DNA of 64,000 nucleotides. Source: Petrosia ficiformis (taxonomy: Eukaryota; Porifera; Demospongiae; Haplosclerida; Petrosiidae). Location: positions 24,089,466-24,153,465 of the forward strand of contig OX345636.1 in NCBI GenBank assembly GCA_947044365.1, read 5' to 3'. A model generated the notes under the pieces. That model was not told the origin of the DNA and made no database searches. It saw nothing but the letters and a program-made list of their open reading frames with translations. The position numbers and the translations under genes are program-made. This document shows, piece by piece, positions 35,093-47,530 of the stretch; within the stretch, counting starts at the first letter, position 1, and the number at the start of each line of letters is the position of its first letter.

Positions 35093-35400
35093 CACTACAA
35101 AATCTAATGTGTTTCTTAATGGGGAAACGTGTGAAAATTCAAAGGAAACAGTTAGTTTCCTGTTAGATTGCAAGTGTTTCTCCTGTGAGGAAACACAAGC
35201 GTTTCCTTCCAAAGGATACCTAGTGGCACGGCAAATTTCCTGTGCAAGTAAACCAATAGAAAACACAAGAGTTTCCCTGCAAGAAACCAGTAAAGTATTC
35301 CATGATTCTGGAATGGCAACACACAAAGAAACATAGTAATTCTGTGAAGTTTCTTATAGTGTGAAACGTCCTGTTAAATGTGTGGAAATTCAGCTGGAAT
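35093..35400. repeat. Left subterminal repeat zone of the CACTA element
   Basis: Repeated GTTTCCTN/NAGGAAAC and GAAACAC motifs in both orientations (e.g. TTTCCTGTTAG, GAGTTTCCCTG, AAGTTTCTTATAG). They are related to the array at the other end (40970-41300) and are probable binding sites for transposase or accessory protein. Confidence 0.6.
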
Positions 35401-35805
35401 CATCAAAATTCTTTATTGTGATAAACAATAATTACAAGAAACAAATATGAATAGAACACCAAAAAATAATTAAGCTCAGAATAAATAATAATTATACAAA
35501 ATTAATTGAACATTGTCAGGCCTACTGTCTTGGTTGAAAAAGTTAAACAAATGATTAATAAATGATATATGACCAATAGTTGAATAATTATATGATAATT
35601 ATATGACCAACAGTGAATGATATATGATTGTATACCAACAGTTAATTAAATGAAAAATAAATGAATAATTATGATCAACAATTCAATAAATGAATAGTAA
35701 ATGATATAATTATAACCAACAGATGAACTCAAAAAAATCACACCTCAGTAAAGAGTGAATCACCATCATTGTAAAAAATCCTTCTCAGTAAAGAGTGAAT
35801 CACCA

Positions 35806-37382
35806 TCATTGTATTGCCCATGTAGGGATATTGGAAGACAAAGGCTTAGGTCTGTCGGAGGGAAGACCACATACCCTCTTAAATTTCATCATCCTACTTC
35901 GTTGAGAGGCATATTTCTTGGCCTTGTTGTTGAGACTACGTAGAAATTCATTTAATTTGTCTGACCTCCATGGTAGTTGCTTAGTAACGTAAATTCTCGT
36001 ACCATCACTCTCATCAACATCACTTTCTTCACTACTCATCATTTCTGTAACCAAACAAGGTAGCCAATCTTTTTTCTTATCTTCAGAGATGGCACGTGTT
36101 TTCATAAGGGCACTTTTACGATGTTTCATTTTCTAAATTACAGATTAATATGAAAGGAAGAGTATGAATTAAAAGAAGGTCTCACTCGTATCAACCGATT
36201 GCGTTTCCTTTGTGAGGAGCATTTTTTGTCATACTTTCCTGTAGTTTTCAATTTGTCTGATCCTCGACAACTGATGAAATATGTTTTAACAGCTTCTAAA
36301 AAATGAAATAAATGATTAGCTTCTACTTTACAGCATATAATGTCACCTTTTATAACATTTGAAGGTACATCTGGGATTTGACTTTTAACTTCTTTGATGA
36401 CTGTTAAAATTGTTTTCTTATTTTCATTATCACTGATAGATTTCCTTAGTGTTGTATATTAAATCATTGATATAATGTTAGAACCTATTCTACTAAACAT
36501 ACGTTGTATCCCATCCAAATGAGTCATCACCCTCATACAAACTTCGATATGTTTTCCTAACAGCATCCTAAATAAATGTAATGAAGTGTTAGTTAGCAAT
36601 GAAGAACATCTATAACCTACTCTCACTATCCTAGATGGTGCTTTTCTTTTCAATTGTATGGGAGTAGTTTCTGTTCCACACATTTCTGTTACAAGATCTT
36701 CTATTTTCTTGAAGCGTTCTTCATTTTGCCTTAGTTCAGTTAAAATTGTTTGAAGCATTTCTAAAGTTCCAAGAATTAAATAAAACATATACACATATTA
36801 TAATGCAGACATTGTAATTTATCATTAATTTTTACTAAATGCAATTAGTATAAAAGAGATTGCTCTTTATAAACTTTTTAGTTCAATAGTCTGAAGTCAC
36901 CTCTAAAAGGTCCCAACAATCACCAAATGAACTTAAAAGTAATTCACTGACAAATTATTTCCCATTAAAATAACTTGTTTAGATCTGTTAAAAGTGAGAA
37001 ACTTTCTTGGGATTCACCATCAAAAATAAAGTACAGCTAGTTGCTATGGTAACATACTCTATTATATTATATTAATTGCTATTATTGTACCTTCACTGTT
37101 CTCCTTCTCTTCATGTTGGGATGGCTGATGTTGTTGAAAAGTGTCACCTAAATCTTCGTTATCAGTGTGTGCAGCTGAATCATTTGAATCACTTGAGTCA
37201 CTGAGCTTGGAGTCACAAGGTGAGTCGGGAACAGGTGTACTGGTACGTTGTCGAATCCATCTTGGTACCTCATTGCCAAGAGATTGCGTAGATATCTCTT
37301 GAAAAGATGGCAAAAGTCTTCTACAATAAGATCTATCTCTTTCAGGTGTAGGAGGAATGACATATCTACTAGAACCAGCCAT
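35806..37382 (-). CDS. CACTA accessory protein (coiled-coil, MSSEES motif)
   Basis: Six exons with canonical GT-AG junctions stay in frame: 37382-37091, 36760-36627, 36567-36503, 36444-36347, 36295-36186, 36132-35806, giving about 341 residues. The N-terminus is Pro/Arg/Ser-rich with an acidic tail. Next comes a coiled-coil-like helix (MLQTILTELRQNEERFKKIE), then the blocks DAVRKTYRSLYEGDDSF and VIKEVKSQIPDVPSNVIKAV, a basic cluster (KCSSQRKRNRLIR) and a C-terminal domain with MMSSEESDVDES and LPWRSDKLNEFLRSLN. I recall similar uncharacterised proteins in sponges and cnidarians but no known function. By analogy with plant TnpA it could bind the subterminal repeats; that is inference. Confidence 0.7.
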
Positions 37383-37494
37383 TTTGTCTCAGCAGTCACT
37401 TGCAATATCCCGCGTTTGCGGTAACTGATTAAACTGGGCGTGTTTGCTAGATCTAGAACACTAATTGCTAAATGTTAAACTGACTACGTAATAA

Positions 37495-40400
37495 ATGATG
37501 GCTACCACAGTGACAGGGTCAAGATATGTTGAATGTGGGCATTGCAAAAAACTTGTTACAGTGAAGACATTCAAAGAACACCAACGGATGTATTTCTACA
37601 ATGGTTCCTGGATGGAAGAAGAATCTCAAACTTCAAGTGGAATGTCATCACCAATAAATGCAGATATAACATTGACTGATCACAGTGACACAGAGAGCCT
37701 CCATTCAGATGTAATCTCTGAAGGGGGTTTAATTGACAGCAGTGATATGGAAGAAGGGAATATCACTGGATGTACATACATAGATTCCAATGATAAGGGT
37801 AGGAATGTTATAATCTATACAGTAATTACAGTGATCATACTGATTATTGTACTACATAAGAGTAGGAAGCAAAATTTTCATTCCGATTCAGGTGGGTTGG
37901 GGGCACTGACACAGAGAGGTTATAGCTATACTGACCAAGTTAGCGAAAACCAGTCAAATGTTATGATTTCAATGTTAATTTTTTGGCAAGCTTCATATTG
38001 AAATTTCACCCGAAATTTAAGGTTGTATTATTTTTTTTTAATTACAATGAAACAGAAGAATTTGAAATACTATAACACATTAAAAGATTGTGAGGAGGAC
38101 TCTGCTAACTTATTTTATATATTTGGCATTTGTTTGTGGATGGAGGGGCACTGCCCCCTGTACCCCCATGCCTATATACTATTAATATTATAATTTTATT
38201 TTTGTAGATGCTGAATTTGAATACTGGATAGAGAGCGATATAGAATTAGATCAGGACTTTGAAAATATCGAGTGTACAATTCCCGACACTCCAAGAGTGG
38301 GTGTAAGAAATGATCCAGATGTTCAAGCCACAGTTTGGTGGATTATTATGTTTACTTGTGTATTTCAATCCTTTCACAATTTACCACTGAGAGCAGTTGA
38401 GTGGCTTTTGAAATTTCTGGCTACTCTCCTTAACTTTTTTGGTAGCTTTTCTCCACATATAGAAAATATAGCCACTATATTTCCTGGAACTTTACAGCTA
38501 AGAGAAAAGTATCTTGCCAATGATTTCTACTGTCCTATCATAACTAATTATGTTGTTTGTCAAACCTGCCTCACTTTGTATACTTATGAGCACAGCATAA
38601 TCAAAGACAATGGAAGGATTCATTCAAAAAAATGTACTGTTTGCACGTCATCAACAGTATTATTGCGTGAGGTAATCACCAGAGAAGGTACAAAGAGATT
38701 TTATCCGTACCTCGTTTATCCATATTGTTCATTAATCTCGTCTCTTCGAATGTTGTTTTCACGCCCAGATTTTGTAACTTTATGTGAAAGGAACAGATCT
38801 TGTAACATCATGGAGAATACTCTTCATGATATTCATGATGGTGAGATTTGGACAAGTATTTTATCTTCTGGAAAGCCATTTTTGTCATTGTCACACAATT
38901 ATGCTTTGCTTCTTAATGTAGATTGGTTCCAGCCATACAAACATCGAACATACTCTGTTGGAGTAATATATGTTGCAATTCTAAACCTACCCAGAGATAT
39001 TCGTTACAAGAGAGAAAACATGATTATAGTGGGCATTATTCAAGGACCACACGAACCTTCTAAAACTATTAATACTTACTTAAAACCATTAGTGGATGAC
39101 CTTCTAGTTCTTTGGAAGGGAATTGATATTACTTTGAATTCAGGAGCTGTAACAAAGTGTCGTTTTGCATTGATTTGTTGTTCATGTGATTTACCTGCTG
39201 GAAGAAAAGTTGTAGGTTTTTTATCACACAGTGCAAACTTAGGATGTTCACGTTGTTACCGTAAATTCAGTACTGGTAAATTCGGTGTTCAAGACTATTC
39301 TGGTTTTGATCGTTGTAATTGGCAGTTAAGATCCAATGATCAACATCGGAAGGATGTTCAAGACATTAACAAATGCACAACAAAGACCAAGAGGCAAGAA
39401 ATGGAATCACTACGTGGTTGTCGTTATTCCAGTTTGCTTGAACTTCCATACTTCGATCCCGTTAAAATGCTGACGATTGACCCTATGCACAATCTGTATA
39501 TTGGAACTGCAAAGTATATGTTTAAATTGTGGTCGAAACTCAATTTACTAAGCAATGATGCTGTAACCATAATTAATGCTCGATTAGCTACTTTCAGCAC
39601 ATCTGGAATCTCACATTTACCACGTATTGACAACTCAAAATATACTGCAGAGCAATGGATGTTGTGGACAAACTACTATTCACTTGTTTGCTTACACGGT
39701 CTTCTTCAATTTCAGCACATTGAATGCTGGAGGCATTTCGTTTTAGCATCAAGATTACTGTCTAATTCAATGATAAGCCAGCAAGAGTTGACACTTGCAG
39801 ATACACTTCTTTTACAATTTTGCAGAAAATTTGAATTTCTATATGGTAAACATGCTGTTACTCCTAACATGCATATGCATGCACACCTTGCTGAATGTAT
39901 CAGAGACTTCGGTCCTATGCCAACATTTTGGCTTTACTCCTTTGAAAGGCTCAATGGCCTACTTGGAAGTCTTCCCACTAATAATAGATCTATCGAACTC
40001 CAACTTATGCAAAAATTTACAAAGGATAGCACTCATTTTAATATACTTCACAGACTTCCAGATGGACCAGTGTCACAAATATTTGTTCCAGTTGTTGCTA
40101 CACATGCAAAACAATATCACTCTGTCACAATCACACCCGAAAATAGCAGAAAAGATATCTTATGTACTACATCTGGATGCACATACACTCCATCTTCCAA
40201 ATATACCATTGCAGTGTTTGAAGAATCCTATATTTCTGAAATTAAACAACTATACAGCACTCTCCATCCTGATTATTCCCAGATGATTCAGGATAGCGAT
40301 TTTTATCTTCCTCTCTCATTTCACAAAATGGATTATATTTCCTTAAATGAACAGAGAATAAGTACTGGTCAGGTTATATTGATCAATCACACTGTTCCAG

Positions 40401-40645
40401 TAGGCAGTCATCCAATATCATTTTTTTCTAATCCTGCTCATCATGCTGCTGAGGTACTTTATTTTGCTAGGCACTCAATCTTAATTGATGAAACTGTAGT
40501 ATCCCACCTTTTCGTAATTGTGAATATACTACAAGAACACCCAAATGCTAATGTGATGGGAAAGCCTGTGAGAGTATGGTTGAAATCAGTTTTTGACGGT
40601 GAAGTAGTTTTATCCATTAATGACATTCGAAGTCATCTAGTATAA
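37495..40645 (+). CDS. Tnp2-like CACTA transposase
   Basis: Two exons: 37495-37798 and 38208-40645 (GT-AG intron of 409 bp, phase kept), about 913 residues. The N-terminus has a CGHCKKLVTVKTFKEH zinc-like segment and a Ser/Asp-rich linker. The main part has YCPIITNYVVCQTC..CTVC, the motif CCSCDLPAGRKVVGFLSHSA followed by GCSRCYRKF, LTIDPMHNLYIGTAKYMFKL, and TPNMHMHAHLAECIRDFGP. The CDLPA..G, CxxC and DPMHN lines are conserved in Tnp2 transposases and should form the DDE core. No in-frame stops. It diverges from the accessory gene with about 110 bp between the starts. Confidence 0.9.
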
Positions 40646-40969
40646 TGTGACTTTATTTTATCTGATGAAACAGTACTTGTTTTACAATTCCGAATTTAGA
40701 GAAAATAATTTAAATAATAATAGTTTTTCAGTCCTCTTTCTTTATATATAGTTTATATAATACTCTCATGCTTTGTATTACCATAATTATGCTTTGTTGC
40801 ATATAATGTTTCCAGACATAATTATAATAATAAGTAAATTATGAAAGCAAAACTGAAGTTTCGAATTCAAAATAATTATAGTGGCATCTTCAACTTTCAT
40901 AAGGGGCAGACATGAATTAATGTAAACAGCAAATTCCTGTCATTGATTCAGACTAGAAACTTATACATT

Positions 40970-41300
40970 TCTCAATATGTTGAGCACACAAAAATATGTA
41001 TGTTTCTCAATATATTTACTGTACAGAAACGTGTACTATGTTTCTCAATGTGATTACTGTACAGAAAGATGTATGTTTCTCAATATGTTTACTGTGCAGA
41101 AACACGTACATATGTTTCTCAAAGTGTTTACTGTGCAGAAACACGTACATATGTTTCTCAGTGTTTACTGTGCAGAAACACGTACATATGTTTCTCAATG
41201 TGTTTACTGTGCAGAAAGATGCATGTTTCCCAATGTGTTTACTGTAAAGAAAAATATTTGTTTCTCACTATGTTTACTATACTGAAACATTATATTTCCT
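40970..41300. repeat. Right subterminal tandem array of the CACTA element
   Basis: About eight copies of a ~38-bp unit: TGTTTCTCAATGTGTTTACTGTGCAGAAACACGTACATA and variants. Each holds an inverted GTTTC/GAAAC pair. The many Cys/Tyr-repeat reading frames here are artefacts of the array. Confidence 0.9.
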
Positions 41301-42707
41301 TTCACTAGAAATAAATGTGAAACTTAAATATTCAATAAAGAAATCTGATGATAAACTTTGTGTTTCTCATTCATTGGAAATGTATTTGGTAACACAGAAT
41401 TTCTATTTAGTAAACATATAGAGAAACATATAAGTGTAGTTTCCTTATAGGTTGCAGTGTGAGAAACTCAAGGAAACATATTAATATTTGTAGTGATAGC
41501 TAGTGGATACGTTTCCTGTATTATAGCTTTAGTAACCTTGTAGCAACTACTCATGTTTGATGCCCCCAAGTCCATACTCTTTCAAACAGTCTATGATGAG
41601 TACTGCTAAGTCTTCTCCTGTGGTAGAAACTGTTTTGTGAAACCCAAGAAATTCTTCTCGAAGCACAGTGTCATCTACAAATCTTACACTAATTGACACT
41701 TGTTCGGATGTAGAAATATCAGTAATCTCATCCACTAAAACTGTGAAATATTTAGCTTTCTTGCAACTGTCAATTATATCCTTCCTAATAAAGTCGCCAC
41801 ATATCTCAATAAACTCGTTTTGAATTGTGGGAGAAAGATAACAGGCATTTTTTGGTGCATTTTCAAAATGCTTACGAAGAGCTTCATCTGTTTCTGCCCT
41901 AAAGGATAAATAAAGCCATGAAGTTGCTCAATTCCTGTACCTTTCCACGTATAGGAATATTCTGTTTCCCACAGAGGATAAGGCACTTAATAATGCTTTC
42001 TAGTATGGCTTGGTTTCGCATAATCTGCCCATCAATAACATCAGAAACTTGACGAACTATATCTCGCTCTAAACCTGTTGCTACCTTGATAAAATTTTCA
42101 GCTAATGCAACAGCAATATTGTGTAAAGAGTTGTGAGAACTACCTATGTGCTTTTCTATTAAAGAGGACACATTCTTCCAATCGTACAGAGGAGTGCTGA
42201 TGAGATTACCAACATCATTTTGGCGGAAAACAAAACAATAGCTACAATAAATTCCATCTTTAGATTTAGAGTATCTTAGAAATGGCCATTTGCTAAGCCA
42301 GTTGGTCTGGAAATGCCGATCCTGTTTTCCACATTTTCTGGAGGGAAATTGGTAACCTTGAGGTATTTCCCAGTTTGTTGTCAAGATTTCTAACTTGGTT
42401 GCATCACTTAGATGTTCACGATCATACCCAGCTAAATCAAGATGATCGTATGTTTGTTTGTCTCCCAATGGAGTTACAGAAGAGGCAGATAAAGGGAGAA
42501 GAATATTGCCACTAGGTTGTATAATAGAAGTGGATGGAGGAGTGCAATCAACAACTTCCATGGTGCTAAAATTATTATCATCATCATAATTCTCTTCACT
42601 TGATTTACTAATATTAAGTATGAAATAAATTACTATAATTTGTTTTTTTTTGGGTTTATTTACCTAAAGAAGGAAGTAAGGAGTTTCTGTCTTTTAGGAG
42701 TAGACAT

Positions 42708-44214
42708 TCTGCAGTTTAATTACTGTGTATATTTTATCACCCTTATGTTTACACGTGGGTGCAGTTTTAGGGTTTCTAACCCAACCCATTAGTTTTATAT
42801 GGTGGCATGGTAAACGTGATCTTAGTTGTATTTGTCAAGACTCATTATATTTCCAACATTAATATCAGTTATTATTCTGTAAGTATAAGTATAGGTTATA
42901 GGTCGAGGGGAGGGATATTAGTTGTTTTAGAGCCCGAGCGAAGCGAGGGCACTAAAACAACTAATATCCTGACCTGAAGACCTATAACTGTCTTATACCT
43001 AATCTACAAAGCAGAAGAAACCCACAAAACAAGGATGTGGTTTTTCTTGGTGCCAAATTTATATTGCGCAATTTCTAATTTGGTTTCCTACAACTAACGA
43101 AGCATAATTTTGATATTTATGGCTTTGTTAGAAGCTCTTCTGTGAAAATAAGTAAGTTAAAAGTCTGTGCTGTTTAAAATATGGAAGTTATGCAGGTGAG
43201 TAAAGTGAGAACGTTGTCTTCATACTCGCCTTGCTGTCTTTCTATACTACAGTACTATTAGTACGCCAAGAATGAAAATTATGCTGCAGGTGTCAGAGCG
43301 TTATAATAATAACATTCTGCTGGGCTTCAATAGTTGAAGTATTTTTTCTTTTGCTGTGTCGGTAATTCCATACTTTTTTGATGTTGTTATTTTGTACCAC
43401 AATATCACAACTAAACCCTCCTTTTTGCCTTGTTGTGGCTAGGTGAATAACAAAAAATTATATACCTCGTGTCGCGTGATCCCAGGTATCTAACTCGCGA
43501 TTATCTACCTCCTAGTCGACATGTCATGTGATACCAGGTGTATTCGTCATTTAGACACCTCATCACATCAAAGGATGAATATTCATTTTAGGTATAATTA
43601 TATATATTGATTATTATAATATTATCATAATTATATAGTATTTTTAAAAGTAATTAAAAAAATAAGTTTTTAAAATCTCAGGGTAGGCTATAGCCTACCC
43701 TAGCCTACTGCTAGCTACGCCCTTGATTACAATGAGATAGAATGTAAGAGTAACATCAAATAAGAACCAGAAAATGTACTTATAATATTTCCTGCATTTT
43801 TTTTCAAATATGGTAATATTGACGTAACTGGTTGTTGTGATCAATTCCACCCATGTACTTGTTATAATCAGCTATTGCTGAAGGACAAGGAATGAACCAT
43901 CTTTCTTTTTTCTTAATTTTGTCTTCGCGAGCATCACTCCAGCGAGCGTTGTTTGAGATACGTTGTTTTCAGCCATTCACGCCTTTCTAATTATAATCCA
44001 CATGTTTTAAGCAAACATGTGTTATTTGCGCATGCGCAAAATCACATGCGCTTAATAAACAATGTTTAATACCGGTAGTGAAGTATGAGCTTAATAACAT
44101 ACGTATGCTTGTATCCCAGGGTGCGCTTAAAAACCAGACTATACGGTATACTACCTATACATTCTACTCCAATGAATACACAACCTGCACAAGTACAGAC
44201 ACCAACTACAACGA
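42708..44214. other. Intergenic, with a hairpin and a transposon end
   Basis: No coding sequence. It contains the hairpin at 42880-43003 and a transposon-end fragment at 43679-43728, related to 26026-26090. The rest is AT-rich. Confidence 0.6.
42880..43003. repeat. Imperfect hairpin element
   Basis: GGTTATAGGTC...ATATTAGTTGTTTTAG pairs with CTAAAACAACTAATAT...GACCTATAAC. Around the centre is GAGCCCGAGCGAAGCGAGGGC, itself palindromic. The arms extend imperfectly over about 55 bp. It looks like a short foldback MITE. Confidence 0.75.
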
Positions 44215-44620
44215 GCACCGTTGGGACGGGACCCTCGCCTACGTGGCAAAGTAATACAAACTATAATTTTTTTTCTAAATGTAATATGCCAAGATTATAA
44301 TTATCATTGCTCGTTTGTATGGTCATATAATAATGAGAATGTTTACTTCAGATTGTTTAGTTTATGTGTATAGAACATATTAAGTTATAAAACTGTACTG
44401 GCATGTTAGTATTTATAATAATATTATATATAATAGTTATTGCTTTATAACTGAAAACGTTTAGTATGATTATACTAGTCTCTTCCTATTATATACTATA
44501 AGTCTTACATTTTAGTCTCTGTTTTATCTCAAAGAAGAATGAAATATTCCCCAAAGAAAGCCTAGACAGGTCCTCAAAACAGCTGACGTTCGAGTCACGC
44601 GCACAGCACATGACTTGTAG
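44215..44620 (+). repeat. Second copy of the hAT 5' region seen at 11267
   Basis: GTTGGGACGGGACCCTCGCCTACGTGGCAAA and the following ~350 bp (TATAATAATATTATATATAATAGTTAT, ACTAGTCTCTTCCT, CTTACATTTTAGTCT) parallel 11267-11640. The coding part that follows at 11529 is here reduced to a short broken stretch. It is an internally deleted or truncated copy of the same element. Confidence 0.7.
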
Positions 44621-45213
44621 GCAGAGTTTGAAAGTAATGAAATGCTTGGAGCTAGTGCTCGATGTTGTAGCAACCAACACCCAAATTGTGTTTGCTTTTA
44701 TGTAGTGCTTTGGTAGTGATAGTCATGATACAGGAGTAGTTATGTTTTAAATGTTGTTTATTTATTGTTTAGTGATAGTAAAATTAATAAAGAAAGTATG
44801 TTGCTATGGACTCGTCCGTTAGCATCCGCGTTACATTTCGTTGTTTCTACTCCATGTATTCAGCAATGGCTAATGCACGGTCGCATATATGTCTTGATAT
44901 CAGTGCTTCCATTTCCTTTAATCTGCCCACGCATAATGATATATATATTTATATATATAATTATACATTGAACCCCGCCCGTGGAAAGCAATCATAAGGA
45001 GGGCCCTACGGGCCATAAAAACAGAAGTAAGTATCACTACTACAATATAAATATTGTTGTATAGCAAAGAAATCGACTCAAGTACTGTTGTAATACTGCA
45101 TCAATATTTCTGAAGTTCACACATGCTACATGTATCTTGGGTATACATGTAGATGTATGTGACCAATGTGCTAATGTTAAAACTACAAACATGTATCATG
45201 TATCTCATACATT

Positions 45214-45442
45214 TTAGTGGTGTTTTAGCTAAAAAATTCAGTAAGGCAAAACTAAATTATAACTAAATTACATGTCTAATATAGTAACTGTAACTAACTA
45301 AAATGCAAATTGGCCAATAATGGGCACTTTAAATTTAGTTAGTTAACTAAAACTAAAACCCTTTTAGTAAGCCCTAAATTGTTTTAGTTAAAAACTAAAA
45401 CTAAATTGAAATTGTGAGAAACTAGTCATACTAAAACACTAA
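45214..45442. mobile_element. Small MITE
   Basis: The termini TTAGTGGTGTTTTAG and CTAAAACACTAA are inverted repeats with one 2-base insertion. TACATT flanks both sides (45208-45213, 45443-45448). The interior is dominated by AACTAAAA/TTTTAGTT motifs. Confidence 0.6.
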
Positions 45443-45489
45443 TACATTTACAGTGTGAGAGAGAAACAGAATATACATCATGAAAATAT

Positions 45490-45720
45490 GGAGGAAAATG
45501 AAGAAAGTAAGAAACTAAAACAAAGAAGAAGTGATAAACAAGAAAAAAAAAAGGACACAATGAACTAATAAGAAGAGAGAGCGAGAAGCAGTTAAGACAA
45601 AAAGAAAAACAATACTACAACTGGAAAAAAAGGATAACAGAAGAATACAGGTGGAAAAAGGAAAGAAAAAGAGGAGAAGATGAAGACTATAGGATGAGGA
45701 GAAAGGCCTCAGGTGGTATG
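45490..45720 (+). other. Lys/Arg/Glu-rich coding relic
   Basis: From an ATG at 45490 (MEENEESKKLKQRRSDKQEK) the sequence keeps an extreme Lys/Arg/Glu content across two frames to a possible donor at 45714. Such basic helical stretches occur at N-termini of several mobile-element proteins, but no family is identifiable. From 45.8 to 46.78 kb nothing else is seen. Confidence 0.3.
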
Positions 45721-46783
45721 AACGTCTTCATTACCGACGCCTACATGTGTGATACAAACTATGCCTAGTGTAGTGCCTAGTACACCTACAATGCTACCAA
45801 TGCCTACACTACAAACTAAACCTAGTGCACCTACATATACATACAGTGTGTCTAGTCAATGAATGGTCTGGGCATTCAGTCATGTTAGCATTAGCATTAT
45901 ATTACATAGTATGTTTATTATTTATTTTATTTACATGCAGTTCCTTTAAGTTTATAATACCTATAAATATTATTATAGTTTATTATCATTGTTATTCAAT
46001 TATTCCTTTATATTTATTCTATCAGCTAAATATTTTATTGGGTTTTCTTTGGTAAGGATTGATCATGTGCAACTTGGAGTAAAACAAAGTTTAAAATAAA
46101 GAGCATACATACATGATACTATTGTGATAGTGAATAATACATACCGATATTATTACTCAGCCTAATACATAAATTATGCATATTATGGGTGACGTTAATG
46201 ATATTCATAGCTAAAAGTGTTTTTGTTATTTTCATTGTTACAATTTCTTCATTCATTTTCATATTTGCAACACAAAATTATTTTATTGAAGTTTATTATC
46301 AGTGAAAATTTGAAGTATTTTGCATGTTGTATTCATGAGCTATGATTGTCAACAGAACCAGCCGCAAAGGTACATTTTTCTCCATAAACACACGAGAGAC
46401 TGGACACTTACTGTGCAAAGTGAATACACCCTAGTCTAAAAAACAATGAAGACCTTTTCCTTATATCTGTTTCTGTACCACAGGTGTTGTATATCATCAT
46501 CCTTCGCTATTGAAAAAATTGCTTCGTTGTTTCGTAGGTACACGTGTAACAAAAGTTTGTTCAAAATGTCAGAGCTGCACCAATTATTAGAGCTGAGAAA
46601 AATGTACCTACATAAACACTGCCTACTAAACTTGCCTTATTTCTACAAACCACTAGAATGTATAATGAATGTAATTTATCATTAGCCACACCCCTAAATA
46701 TACGTGGTGGCTCTGAAAAGAACAGTTAAGACTGAGATGAAAAAAAGCAAAAAACTGAATCAATAAAGAAGTTAGCTGTTGTA

Positions 46784-47243
46784 TTACTCATCAATATCTA
46801 CCACCTCGCGTACGGGTTGACCAGATTGGTGTCTAGGACTAGCTAACTCAGGCAACATAGTTACATACAGTTGTAGTAAAAATGTCAAAGTTTTGGATTC
46901 ATAATTGTTATCCAAAAAATGTATCTTTTCAAGGTGGAAGTCATCATCTCTGGGCTCCAAACCCAAAAATATATATTGTATTATAATTATGATTAATATT
47001 TCATTATAATTATATATATATAATAATTATTATATATTATATTTATTCAATCAAAAAAATAGGTGCCTCTTCTTTACCTGTAGAATCATCCTTTCTGTGT
47101 AGTAACTGAAGTCTTAGATGACTTTCTGGTTCTTTCTCTTGGCATGCTTTTGCTTGAATCCCGTGCGCTTCACGTGGTTTGGAATGTTTTGGTACTGTTA
47201 TAACCACAAATATTTGCTTGTAACAACAAAAAATGAATAACAT
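46784..47243 (-). CDS. Possible two-exon hypothetical gene
   Basis: Two open minus-strand blocks. The right one contains KPREAHGIQAKACQEKEPES and ends at a GTAAAG donor near 47079. The left one (after an AG near 46953) reads RDDDFHLEKIHFLDNNYESK and LLQLYVTMLPELASPRHQSG to a stop at 46784. The composition looks coding. The junction phase could not be made to fit cleanly and I recognise no family. Confidence 0.25.
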
Positions 47244-47530
47244 AAGTATTATATGAATATTATTATATTGACTTCCTACTTCCGCCGTACCGCCACCTTA
47301 ATAATAAGTAGCGTATTAATTACAATTATAATATGAACAAAGCATTATATTATCAAGTACATCAACAAACAAGGTAGTCTCGAGGCCACGCTTGTTCACT
47401 GGAGAAGGAACGTTGTGGGGAAACTGTGTAGAAAAAGTGTGCACTCAGGAATGCGGAAATGAATATATTTCAATGACTGTCATGTGACCGCGGCGAGCTA
47501 TAACAATAATTAGTGAGAAAGAAATCGAGA

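Larger units (their letters stand above)
35093..41495. mobile_element. Apparently intact CACTA element inside the hAT gene
   Basis: The element begins CACTACAAAATCTAAT and ends ATTAATATTTGTAGTG: the CACTA signature in inverted orientation. The 3-bp ATA direct repeat (35090-35092, 41496-41498) is the usual CACTA duplication size. Inside are a full-length Tnp2-like gene (+) and a six-exon accessory gene (-), transcribed divergently from about 37.4 kb. Subterminal zones at both ends are packed with TGTTTC/GAAACA-containing repeats. No stop or frameshift was found in either gene, so the element could be autonomous. Confidence 0.9.
33878..42707 (-). pseudogene. hAT transposase gene (DUF4371 type) split by a CACTA element
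   Basis: The 5' half (42707-41499) has a 44-bp first exon (MSTPKRQKLLTSFF), a GTAAAT donor, then a TTF-like zinc region (RHFQTNWLSKWPFLRYSKSK, YCSYCFVF), the DUF4371 line VLVDEITDISTSEQVSISV and IIQETYPLA. It breaks at 41495 and resumes at 35089 with IYVHCKAHSLNLALV, DTRWGSRCDALSTL and the dimerisation line LPVSTATSERSFSCLRRHKT, ending at 33878. It carries an in-frame stop at 34095 and frame breaks near 41560 and 41900, so it was probably dying or dead. Removing the insertion and one TSD copy restores continuous homology (PLA-IYVHC). Confidence 0.9.

Noticed and set aside
40977..41308. Several Cys/Tyr-rich ORFs on both strands
   Set aside because: They arise from the 38-bp subterminal array of the CACTA element; periodic and frame-independent.
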